Source of the DNA: Parvularcula sp. | Lineage (GTDB): Bacteria; Pseudomonadota; Alphaproteobacteria; Caulobacterales; Parvularculaceae | Assembly (NCBI GenBank): GCA_003506635.1 | Contig: DNZB01000177.1 | Location: 1 to 11,650 of the forward strand | DNA: 11,650 bases | Direction: 5' to 3' | Shown here: in pieces, positions 6,892 through 11,650 of the stretch | Numbering within the stretch: position 1 is the first letter of the stretch | Layout of the letters: each line of letters begins with the position of its first letter | Translations under genes and position numbers: made by a program | The notes under the pieces: generated by a model | Seen by the model: the letters and a program-made list of their open reading frames with translations, nothing else | Told to the model about the DNA's origin: nothing | The model's database searches: none

Positions 6892-8196
6892 TTAGCGGAT
6901 GATATTCGTCGTTTCCTGCAGCATCTCATCGACGGTCTGGATGATCTTGGCGTTCGACGAATAGGCGCGCTGCGTCTGGATGAGGTCGGTCAGCTCCGCT
7001 GCGATGTCGGTCGTCGATTCGCTCAAGGCGAAGCCGATGGTCTCGCCGACGGGGCCGTCGCCCGCGTCCCAGAGAAAGATGTCGCCGCTGTCCTGCGAGA
7101 CCGCGAACGCCTGATTGCCGACGGCGTTGAGGCCGCGATAATTCGGCACGTCGGCGACAGGGATCTGATAGAGCGGGCGGCGGAAGCCCGTATCGAAAAC
7201 GGCGGTCAGGACGCCGCCTTCATCAATCTCGATCGTTGAAAGATTGCCGATCGGCGCACCGTCCTTCGTCACGGCGAGCGGAGCGAAGGTCGCGGACAAT
7301 TGCGTCAGGGCCGAGCCGCCGCCGGGCGATCCGATGTCGATTTCAAGCGGCCCGCTGGCCGTCGTAACGGTGACGCGGCCGGTCGCGGGATCGTAGGACG
7401 CCCCGCCGCTCGCCGTCACGGCGCCGACCGACCCGCCCGTCGCCGGCGTATCGTCGAATGTCACGTCAAAGGCGCCGATCGGCGTCGTCGGACTGCCGGC
7501 GAGGTCGATGATCGAAACCGCCCACTGATTGCTCGCGCCCGTCGCCGGCACCGTGGGGGTGAAGGTGAGCGACAAGGTCTGACGCCGCCCGAGATTGTCG
7601 AAATATTCGATTGGCAGCACGTAAGGATCGCCCGGCGCGCCGGCGACCGTGTCTGACGCCGGAAGGTTGAGACCAAGGCGCACTTGCGTCGTCGGTGAGG
7701 CGGAGAACTGATTGAGATTGATGCGCACCGGCTCCAGTCCGGAGCCGCTGTCGCGCGCGGGCGAGCCGACGCTGCCGGTCGAGTCCGTCGGCCAACCAAG
7801 CAGGAAGAGGCCGCTTTGCGTGCGCAGCTGTCCGAATTCATCGGTGAAGAATGAGCCGGTGGAGGTCAGCAAGAGCTCGCGGTCGGCGGCGGGCGACGCC
7901 ACGCCGGCGGCGTCCGTCACCGGAAGAAGCCCACGTCCGCTGATCGATATGTCGGTCGAGCTTGCGGTCGTAATGAGCGCGCCTTGCGCGCCGGCGTCGC
8001 GGAAGGTGAAGGCTCTGACGCCTCCGGCGGAGTAAGCGCCGCTCTGCTGCTGCAAGACGAGATCGGCGAACTGCGCGTCGGCGCGCTTGTAGCCGATGGT
8101 CTGCGAATTCGCGATGTTGTCGGAGATGGTCGCAAGCTTGACGGCGTTGACGGCGAGGCCCGCGACGCCCGCGTTCAACGAGGAGGAAATGCCCAT
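6892..8196 (-). CDS. flgE: Flagellar hook protein FlgE
   Basis: FlgE polymerises into the hook, the universal joint outside the cell. With the start chosen here the protein has 434 residues. The N-terminus has the axial signature SSSLNAGVAGLAVNAVKLAT followed by ISDNIANSQTIGYKRADAQF. The C-terminus has LIQTQRAYSSNAKIIQTVDE followed by MLQETTNIIR. The middle contains the hook domains (FDVTFDDTPATGG, TKDGAPIGNLSTIEIDEGG, FRRPLYQIPVADVPN, NYRGLNAVGNQAF). The D1 entry motif usually reading GxGFF reads ISGRGLLPVTDAAG here. A GTG at 8205 would extend the frame by three residues, but it leaves no room for a ribosome site. ATG at 8196 has AGGG 8 nt upstream. The length and the GNQAF segment favour FlgE over the rod proteins FlgF and FlgG. 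Confidence 0.95.
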   Translation of the reverse strand: MGISSSLNAGVAGLAVNAVKLATISDNIANSQTIGYKRADAQFADLVLQQQSGAYSAGGVRAFTFRDAGAQGALITTASSTDISISGRGLLPVTDAAGVASPAADRELLLTSTGSFFTDEFGQLRTQSGLFLLGWPTDSTGSVGSPARDSGSGLEPVRINLNQFSASPTTQVRLGLNLPASDTVAGAPGDPYVLPIEYFDNLGRRQTLSLTFTPTVPATGASNQWAVSIIDLAGSPTTPIGAFDVTFDDTPATGGSVGAVTASGGASYDPATGRVTVTTASGPLEIDIGSPGGGSALTQLSATFAPLAVTKDGAPIGNLSTIEIDEGGVLTAVFDTGFRRPLYQIPVADVPNYRGLNAVGNQAFAVSQDSGDIFLWDAGDGPVGETIGFALSESTTDIAAELTDLIQTQRAYSSNAKIIQTVDEMLQETTNIIR

Positions 8197-8204
8197 GCGC
8201 AACA

Positions 8205-8208
8205 CCCT
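8205..8208 (-). promoter_or_regulatory. Shine-Dalgarno AGGG deciding the flgE start
   Basis: On the minus strand AGGG precedes the ATG at 8196 by 8 nt. It overlaps the alternative GTG at 8205, so that GTG cannot be the start served by this site. Confidence 0.55.
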
Positions 8209-8266
8209 AATTGCAGCGTGATTTTCGTACTACCTAAAGTTGTAGTCGGTTTTTGTTGATCAAGCG
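8209..8266 (-). promoter_or_regulatory. AT-rich motB-flgE gap, possible internal promoter or regulatory site
   Basis: The motB-flgE gap is the longest inside the minus-strand operon and is clearly more AT-rich than its surroundings. It holds a perfect 8-bp palindrome TTGATCAA (8256-8263) and an inverted repeat ACTAC/GTAGT (8229-8233 and 8242-8246). I find no convincing sigma-54 (GG-N10-GC) or sigma-70 pair. A secondary promoter for the hook-junction genes or an RNA-level control element is plausible but unproven. Confidence 0.3.
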
Positions 8267-9112
8267 TTAATTCCCGGCGCCTGCGCCTGCGTCAGGAAAG
8301 GCGACAAGGAGAATTGCGATACGCCGATTGCGAGCGGCGAAGGGGTCGGCGCTAAGGGGTTCGGTGTCCGCCTTGCCGACGACGGCGGCGAATTGCTCCT
8401 TGGGCAGACCATGTTCGATCAGAAGTTCGCGCGAGACGTTGGCGCGATCAGCCGAAAGATTCCAGTTGGTGTAGCCGGCCCCGCCTGGAAAGGGGCGGGC
8501 ATCCGTGTGGCCGATGACTTCGATGTCGTTTTCGACCGTCGCCAGCACCGGCGCGATCGCTTCGAGAAGCTTTGACAACAAGGGCGAGGGCCGCGCCGAG
8601 CCGATTTCGAAGAGCGGCGATTCATCCTGGTCGGCGAGTTCGACGACCAGGCCGTCGGGGGTCATCCGTGTGCTGATGTGATCGGCGAGCTCCCTCTCCT
8701 CAAGCGCTTCTTGCGTCCTGTTGATCTGGTCCTCGACCGTTTTCAGCGTTGGATCGGCGTCTTCGGCCCTGTCTTCGGAACCGTCGTCGCGCAGCGAGGG
8801 CGCCGTATAATGCGACGACGCGCCGACGCCGTCCTGCGTCAGCGTTTGCTCCGAAACGACGGAAGAGCCGTTGAGCGCGCCCGTTCCGCCGCCCGAAATG
8901 CGGCTGATCGGCACCGAAGGATTGAAGTAGTCCGCAAGCCCCTTGCGCTGGTCCTCAGTCGTGGCGTTAAGGAGCCACATCAGCAGGAAGAACGCCATCA
9001 TCGCGGTGACGAAGTCGGCGTAGGCGACCTTCCACGCGCCGCCATGGTGGCCGTGGCCGGCGACGATCTTCTTTTTCTTGATGACGATCGTAGGCCCGTG
9101 GGGCGGCGACAT
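8267..9112 (-). CDS. motB: Flagellar stator protein MotB
   Basis: MotB is the stator subunit that forms the proton channel with MotA and anchors it to peptidoglycan. With ATG at 9112 it has 281 residues. A basic, His-rich cytoplasmic start (IKKKKIVAGHGHHGGAWKVA) leads into one transmembrane helix at about residues 31-50 (YADFVTAMMAFFLLMWLL). Asp33 is in the position of the essential proton-carrying Asp32 of E. coli MotB. Next comes the plug/linker segment YFNPSVPISRISGGGTGALN (62-81). The OmpA-type peptidoglycan-binding domain shows VIGHTDARPF (199-208), NLSADRANVS (218-227) and RNRRIAILL (261-269). An upstream in-frame ATG at 9265 would overlap the divergent gene and add a non-family extension, so it is rejected. 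It is the first gene of the minus-strand operon. MotA is not in the window. Confidence 0.95.
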   Translation of the reverse strand: MSPPHGPTIVIKKKKIVAGHGHHGGAWKVAYADFVTAMMAFFLLMWLLNATTEDQRKGLADYFNPSVPISRISGGGTGALNGSSVVSEQTLTQDGVGASSHYTAPSLRDDGSEDRAEDADPTLKTVEDQINRTQEALEERELADHISTRMTPDGLVVELADQDESPLFEIGSARPSPLLSKLLEAIAPVLATVENDIEVIGHTDARPFPGGAGYTNWNLSADRANVSRELLIEHGLPKEQFAAVVGKADTEPLSADPFAARNRRIAILLVAFPDAGAGAGN

Positions 9113-9212
9113 CGGCTCACTCAACTCCCGATGAGGGCGAGGTAGCCGAGAATTGTGAATCAACCTTTGCGTGTACAAGGTAATTTTAACCCGCGCCGGT
9201 TTAGGTGGAAAA
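9113..9212. promoter_or_regulatory. Divergent intergenic region between motB and the fliM-like gene
   Basis: Two operons leave this 100-bp gap in opposite directions, so it is expected to hold both promoters. It includes an AT-rich patch (about 9155-9190). I see CCTT/AAGG arms around TGCGTGTAC (9162-9178) but no clear sigma-54 or sigma-28 element and no strong sigma-70 pair. The shared region would allow co-regulation of the stator gene motB and the rotor gene fliM. Promoter positions are not assigned. Confidence 0.5.
9203..9208 (+). promoter_or_regulatory. Shine-Dalgarno AGGTGG deciding the fliM-like start
   Basis: AGGTGG lies 4 nt before the ATG at 9213. The alternative GTG at 9171 has no comparable site, so the shorter protein is preferred. 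Confidence 0.55.
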
Positions 9213-10046
9213 ATGGTTTCAGACGCTGCCGATTTCACGGCGCAACGCAATTTCATCGCCGCCAAGATCGCAGCGGCGAGCGCGGCCGCCGCCGCGGCGG
9301 ACGCCGCGCTTGCTGATGCGCTTGACGCCTTCGGCGCGGCGTTTCGCGGCTATTTTTCAGCGCCGGCCGAGGAGCCGCGCGCGCAGCGCCGGACCTTGAC
9401 GCAGGGCCAGCTGATCGCGGCATCGCGCGCGTGCGACGCCTGGTGGCTTATTGACGTGGGCGAGACGCCGCTCGCCATCGGCTTCGACAATCGCCTTGTC
9501 GCCGCCGCCGCCGATTTTGCGATCTGCAAACGGGTGACGCCGCCAGGCGATGCGGCGCCGACCCCTGTCGACCGATCAATTGCGTCGACCTTCGCGCGCC
9601 GCCTCACCGGCGTCGGCAACGAGGATGGCCGCGAAACAAAAGTTCCGACGCTGAGCGTCGCCGCGACGAGCCTTGAGGCGGCGCTCGCGTCCATCGGCGC
9701 GGAGCGATGGATTCTTCTGTCGCTGAACGCACGTCTGCCGAATGGCGGCGGCGACTTCGCCGTCATGATCGCGCGCGCCGAAGCGGCGAGCACGGCGCTG
9801 GCGGAAACCGCAGCCTCACCGCTGACGCCGGAAAGGATCGCCAAGGTCCGCGACATCTCCGTGACCGCGCAGTGCTTCGGCGGCTTTTTCGAGGCCCCGC
9901 TCGGCCGCGTCCTGGCGCTGAAGCCGGGCGACGTCGTGCCGATCGACTGGAAAGGAAACGGCGCGGCGCCCCTCATGCTCGGCGGGCGGACTTTCGCAAC
10001 CGGAACGCTCGGCGACAATCACGGCAAGCGCGCGATCAGGCTTTAG
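9213..10046 (+). CDS. fliM: Short divergent FliM-like motor switch protein (C-terminal SpoA domain)
   Basis: The protein has 277 residues from ATG 9213, shorter than typical FliM (about 320-350). Residues 212-277 form a SpoA domain: VRDISVTAQCFGGFFEAPLG, RVLALKPGDVVPIDWK, PLMLGGRTFATGTLGDNHGK and RAIRL. The pattern LKPGDV...PLMLGG...G.LG...G..AIR is that of FliM. The middle part (residues 60-200) has FliM-middle-domain-like order (WWLIDVGETPLAIGFDNRLV, then DRSIASTFARRL, and later WILLSLNARLPNGGGDFAVM), but the GGxG FliG-binding loop expected near residues 102-113 reads ICKRVTPPGD. The N-terminus is an Ala-rich helix with no EIDALL-type CheY-P-binding motif. It is transcribed away from motB. 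It could alternatively be another SpoA-domain protein, but the flagellar context and absence of another fliM here favour FliM. Confidence 0.72.
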   Translation: MVSDAADFTAQRNFIAAKIAAASAAAAAADAALADALDAFGAAFRGYFSAPAEEPRAQRRTLTQGQLIAASRACDAWWLIDVGETPLAIGFDNRLVAAAADFAICKRVTPPGDAAPTPVDRSIASTFARRLTGVGNEDGRETKVPTLSVAATSLEAALASIGAERWILLSLNARLPNGGGDFAVMIARAEAASTALAETAASPLTPERIAKVRDISVTAQCFGGFFEAPLGRVLALKPGDVVPIDWKGNGAAPLMLGGRTFATGTLGDNHGKRAIRL

Positions 10047-10099
10047 CGCCCGCGCCAACCGCGATAAGGACGCCCGGCCGCCGCAACGAGTCACCCCGC

Positions 10100-10945
10100 T
10101 TGCTTCTCCGGAATGATCGCGTTGCGCTATGCCTCACGCCCGCTCTTGGCGGCGGCGTCAAATCTTTCCGCTGGAACGGGCGGGAAATCTTTCACACCCG
10201 TCCCGGCGACGCCGGCCCCCTGGCGCTCGGCTGCTTTCCGCTGTCGCCTTTCTCCGGGCGGATCGCGCGCGGGCGCTTTACGGCGGAAGGCCGCGCGATC
10301 ACGCTTGAACGCAATCACCCTTCAGACCCCGATCATCCGCATACGCTGCATGGCTTCGATTGGCTGGCGCCGTTTGAGACGGTTGAGGTCAAGGAGACGC
10401 GCGCCGTCCTGTGCCGCCAGCATCAACACGGCGCGTGGCCCTGGCGCTATGAGGCCGAACAAATCTATGCATTGACGAATGACGGCTACCGGCACGCCCT
10501 CGCGATCACCAACCTGTCCGACCGGCCGATGCCGGCGGGCCTCGGCCTCCACCCTTATTTCCCGAGAGCGCGAGCGCGCCTTGCGCTCGAAATCGACGGC
10601 GTCTGGGAAAACGGAGCAACTCTTATCCCGTCGCGGTGGCGCGCGCTCGTTGGGGCGCCGGATTGGCTCGGCCGCACCCCGCTCGATCACTGCTTCACCG
10701 GGCGGCGGGGTCCGATCGTCATCGACTGGCCGTCTTGTCGCGTGACGATCGCGCCCGATCCGGCGTTTACCTTCGCCGTCGTCTTTACGCCGCCGGGCGA
10801 AGACTATTTCTGCGTCGAGCCGGTGAGCCACATGCCGGACGCTGTCAATCGGCGGGAATCGCCGGCCGCGACCGGATGGCGCTGGCTCGCGCCGGGCGAA
10901 CGCTGGGCGACCACGTCCTCGTTCGAAGCGGCCGCCAAGCCTTAG
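10100..10945 (+). CDS. Aldose 1-epimerase (galactose mutarotase) family protein
   Basis: This is a GalM-like (COG2017 type) beta-sandwich enzyme that interconverts alpha and beta anomers of a sugar; the substrate cannot be told from sequence. With a TTG start it has 281 residues, near the family size. Signatures in order: LTPALGGGVKSFRWNGREIF (residues 12-31); CFPLSPFSGRIARGRF (45-60), where the family usually has SNRI; HTLHGFDW with likely catalytic His84; GLGLHPYF with His151; DHCF (196-199); and CVEPVSHMPDAVN with the likely catalytic base Glu240. No in-frame ATG or GTG exists between the fliM-like stop and the conserved start, so TTG at 10100 is the best choice, with only a weak upstream ribosome site. 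It follows fliM by 53 bp on the same strand but has no evident flagellar role. Confidence 0.88.
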   Translation: MLLRNDRVALCLTPALGGGVKSFRWNGREIFHTRPGDAGPLALGCFPLSPFSGRIARGRFTAEGRAITLERNHPSDPDHPHTLHGFDWLAPFETVEVKETRAVLCRQHQHGAWPWRYEAEQIYALTNDGYRHALAITNLSDRPMPAGLGLHPYFPRARARLALEIDGVWENGATLIPSRWRALVGAPDWLGRTPLDHCFTGRRGPIVIDWPSCRVTIAPDPAFTFAVVFTPPGEDYFCVEPVSHMPDAVNRRESPAATGWRWLAPGERWATTSSFEAAAKP

Positions 10946-10946
10946 A

Positions 10947-10989
10947 GCGCGTTCCGAAAAGCGCGAAGCGGTTTTCGGACAAGACGCGC
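10947..10989. repeat. Alphaproteobacterial REP-like palindrome after the epimerase gene
   Basis: The outer arms are GCGCGT (10947-10952) and ACGCGC (10984-10989). The inner arms are CCGAAAA (10954-10960) and TTTTCGG (10972-10978) around GCGCGAAGCGG. The form GCGCGTTCCGAAAAG...GCGGTTTTCGGACAAG is, from memory, a widespread intergenic repeat in alphaproteobacterial genomes. It starts 2 bp after the epimerase stop and could act as the 3' end hairpin of that transcript. The TTTT lies within the right arm, so it is not a classic terminator. Confidence 0.75.
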
Positions 10990-11014
10990 GGCCGAACAAA
11001 GGGCTGGACCCCGC

Positions 11015-11038
11015 AATTTCGCGCTTTCAGGCGAAATT
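11015..11038. repeat. Hairpin with 8-bp perfect stem
   Basis: The arms AATTTCGC (11015-11022) and GCGAAATT (11031-11038) flank GCTTTCAG. There is no T run. It lies between the REP-like palindrome and the next stem-loops. Confidence 0.55.
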
Positions 11039-11061
11039 ACGCGGACTGGCCAAAGTCTTGC

Positions 11062-11095
11062 CGCGTCTTGCACGACGCGCCGCGATAGGCGCGTC
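11062..11095. repeat. Two overlapping, mutually exclusive stem-loops
   Basis: The segment GACGCGCC (11074-11081) pairs perfectly with GGCGCGTC (11088-11095) across a 6-nt loop. The same segment can also pair with CGCGTC (11062-11067). Six A residues (11096-11101) follow on the plus strand, so the T run is on the wrong side for an intrinsic terminator of plus-strand transcripts; on the minus strand the T run precedes the stem. Confidence 0.5.
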
Positions 11096-11145
11096 AAAAA
11101 AGAGCCGCCGCCCGAAGCGCGCCGGATCGCATCGCTTGCGCGTCG

Positions 11146-11223
11146 AAAAGGCGCCTTTTGGCGCTGGCGGATTCCTGAAATTTCCAATTCCCTTGCGGGG
11201 TCCAGCCGCAAAAGGCGCCTTTT
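11146..11223. repeat. 78-bp element with 22-bp imperfect inverted ends built on AAAAGGCGCCTTTT
   Basis: The left end (11146-11167) and the reverse complement of the right end (11202-11223) match at 20 of 22 positions. Each end begins with the perfect 14-bp palindrome AAAAGGCGCCTTTT and continues into GGCGCTGG or GCGGCTGG. The 34-bp centre holds GAAATTTC (11177-11184), and an extra inverted pair TTGCGG/CCGCAA lies at 11193-11198 and 11206-11211. I see no target-site duplication and no coding capacity. It may be a small palindromic or MITE-like repeat, or a structured 3' region. Confidence 0.6.
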
Positions 11224-11233
11224 CGGGGTTTTG

Positions 11234-11247
11234 AAAGGCGCCTTTTT
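11234..11247 (+). terminator. Third copy of the GGCGCC palindrome followed by T run
   Basis: AAAGGCGCCTTT (11234-11245) continues into further T residues to 11247, then AACC. It is 23 bp centre-to-centre from the previous copy. As a plus-strand RNA this is a short stem running into U residues, which could work as a weak intrinsic terminator. A full palindrome leaves little loop, so the call is tentative. Confidence 0.3.
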
Positions 11248-11291
11248 AACCACGACGCACCTTGGCGCCGGGATCACTGCTTTTTTCAAAG

Positions 11292-11323
11292 GAACGGACG
11301 CCGGCGTCGGCGTCGTCCCGTTC
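11292..11323. repeat. Compound hairpin in the noncoding region
   Basis: The outer arms GAACGG (11292-11297) and CCGTTC (11318-11323) enclose ACGCCG (11298-11303) and CGGCGT (11308-11313) around GCGT. Only CGTC is unpaired on one side. A run of six T precedes it on the plus strand (11281-11286), not after it, so it is not a plus-strand terminator. Confidence 0.5.
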
Positions 11324-11523
11324 GGACGGATGTTCGGCGAGCGATCTTCATACCCACGCGCGGCCAACGGACTTTAGCCGTCGAACCACGCGCCCACCCC
11401 AACTTGTCAAAGAGCCGCCGCTTCTTGCGAAGCGACCGTCAGAAACGACGATCGCGCCGGGCGTCAGCCACGGCGCGATCGGAGGAGCATCGGGCCGAAC
11501 GGGGGCCGGGGTCAACACATTTA

Positions 11524-11555
11524 TTAGGCGAGTAGGTTATGGTCAATAAGCCTAA
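11524..11555. repeat. AT-rich inverted repeat TTAGGC/GCCTAA
   Basis: TTAGGC (11524-11529) pairs with GCCTAA (11550-11555). Inside, TTAT (11537-11540) pairs with ATAA (11546-11549) around GGTCA. The stretch is much more AT-rich than its surroundings. On the minus strand it contains TTGACC (11546-11541) with TAAATG 17 nt later, a weak promoter-like pair. Confidence 0.35.
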
Positions 11556-11569
11556 AAGGCGAATCCGCG

Positions 11570-11650
11570 CCCCCTCCCATCCCTCCCTTGAAAAGGGAGG
11601 GCGTGAGCCCCCAGACGCGAAGCGGCTGGCCTTGGGCGAACGGGAGGGTT
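11570..11650. repeat. C/G-rich palindromic intergenic repeat, cut by the window end
   Basis: CCCTCCC (11581-11587) and GGGAGGG (11595-11601) form a perfect stem around TTGAAAA. An upstream CCCCTCCC (11571-11578) and a terminal GGGAGGG (11642-11648) could form a longer outer pairing. From memory, CCCTCCC...GGGAGGG palindromes of this kind recur between genes in alphaproteobacteria. Its full extent is beyond the window. Confidence 0.5.

Larger units (their letters stand above)
10946..11650. other. About 700-bp noncoding, hairpin-rich region
   Basis: I find no convincing gene here. The open frames present are Arg/Ser/Pro-rich, have no family signature and run across palindromes. No tRNA, rRNA or other RNA gene is recognisable. 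The region is instead a mosaic of inverted repeats, listed separately, with an AT-rich patch near 11518-11556. It lies downstream of the epimerase gene and marks the border of the flagellar locus. Confidence 0.7.

Noticed and set aside
9150..9200. Sigma-54-type flagellar promoter (GG-N10-GC) in the motB-fliM gap
   Set aside because: A TTTGC is present but no GG pair lies at the correct distance upstream.
9113..9265. N-terminal extension of MotB to the ATG at 9265
   Set aside because: The added residues do not resemble MotB, and the extension would overlap the divergent fliM-like gene. The KKKK/His-rich start at 9112 is family-typical.
9707..10099. Epimerase start at the in-frame ATG 9707
   Set aside because: This would read about 130 residues through the fliM-like gene in another frame, giving an Arg-rich stretch unrelated to aldose epimerases.
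10942..11367. Minus-strand open frame of about 141 codons in the noncoding region
   Set aside because: Composed of Arg-rich translation of palindromes (for example the AAAAGGCGCCTTTT copies). No family signature and no ribosome site seen.
11360..11410. tRNA-like GGTTCGAC on the minus strand
   Set aside because: The flanks cannot form a 5-bp T stem, and no acceptor stem or anticodon arm can be built around it.
11398..11412. TTGACA on the minus strand with CTCTTTGACAAG context resembling an rRNA promoter
   Set aside because: No -10 element at 16-18 nt spacing, and no RNA gene can be recognised downstream.
11262..11549. Plus-strand open frame of about 95 codons near the right edge
   Set aside because: Ser/Arg/Thr-rich, without ribosome site or known motif, and it crosses a hairpin. 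Probably noncoding.

Overview
The window is a high-GC (by eye) flagellar gene cluster from an alphaproteobacterium. The protein families, the MotB form (a KKKK/His-rich start followed by AWKVAYADF), the gene grouping and the GCGCGTtCCGAAAA...TTTTCGG-type intergenic repeat all point to Alphaproteobacteria. A Rhodobacterales/Parvularculales/Caulobacterales-like host is my best guess, but the order is inferred from recollection and not proven here.

Layout. (1) 1-3225, plus strand: a tight operon fragment, fliF (C-terminal part only, cut by the window edge), fliH-like, fliN, fliP and a divergent fliG. Three of its junctions are ATGA stop/start overlaps and the fourth is a 6-bp gap. (2) 3226-3310: a short convergent gap with a palindromic repeat. 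(3) 3311-9112, minus strand: an operon transcribed motB, flgE, flgK, flgL, flgI, with gaps of 70, 19, 0 and 4 bp. (4) 9113-9212: a divergent gap that must hold the start signals for motB and for the gene on the other side. (5) 9213-10046, plus strand: a short, divergent FliM-like C-ring protein. (6) 10100-10945, plus strand: an aldose 1-epimerase family protein that marks the edge of the flagellar region and probably uses a TTG start. (7) 10946-11650: about 700 bp with no convincing gene, filled with hairpins, a known-looking alphaproteobacterial palindrome, an inverted-repeat element built on the palindrome AAAAGGCGCCTTTT (three copies), and a C-rich repeat at the right edge.

How the genes work together. 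FliF is the MS ring. FliG, FliM and FliN form the cytoplasmic C ring on it. FliP is part of the export gate and FliH belongs to the export ATPase complex. MotB is the stator subunit anchored to peptidoglycan. FlgE is the hook, FlgK and FlgL are the hook-filament junction proteins, and FlgI is the periplasmic P ring. MotA, FliI, FliQ/R, FlhA/B, the rod proteins and flagellin are not in the window.

The most interesting signal is in the C ring. The FliG-like protein has lost the classic EHPQR/T FliM-binding motif. The FliM-like protein appears to lack both the GGxG FliG-binding motif and the N-terminal EIDALL-type CheY-P-binding motif. The torque helix of FliG keeps four of its five charged positions. 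This looks like a working motor with a rewired rotor interface and an altered or absent CheY switch input. That is an inference to be tested by alignment and structure prediction. I see no defence system, CRISPR array, integrase or RNA gene.
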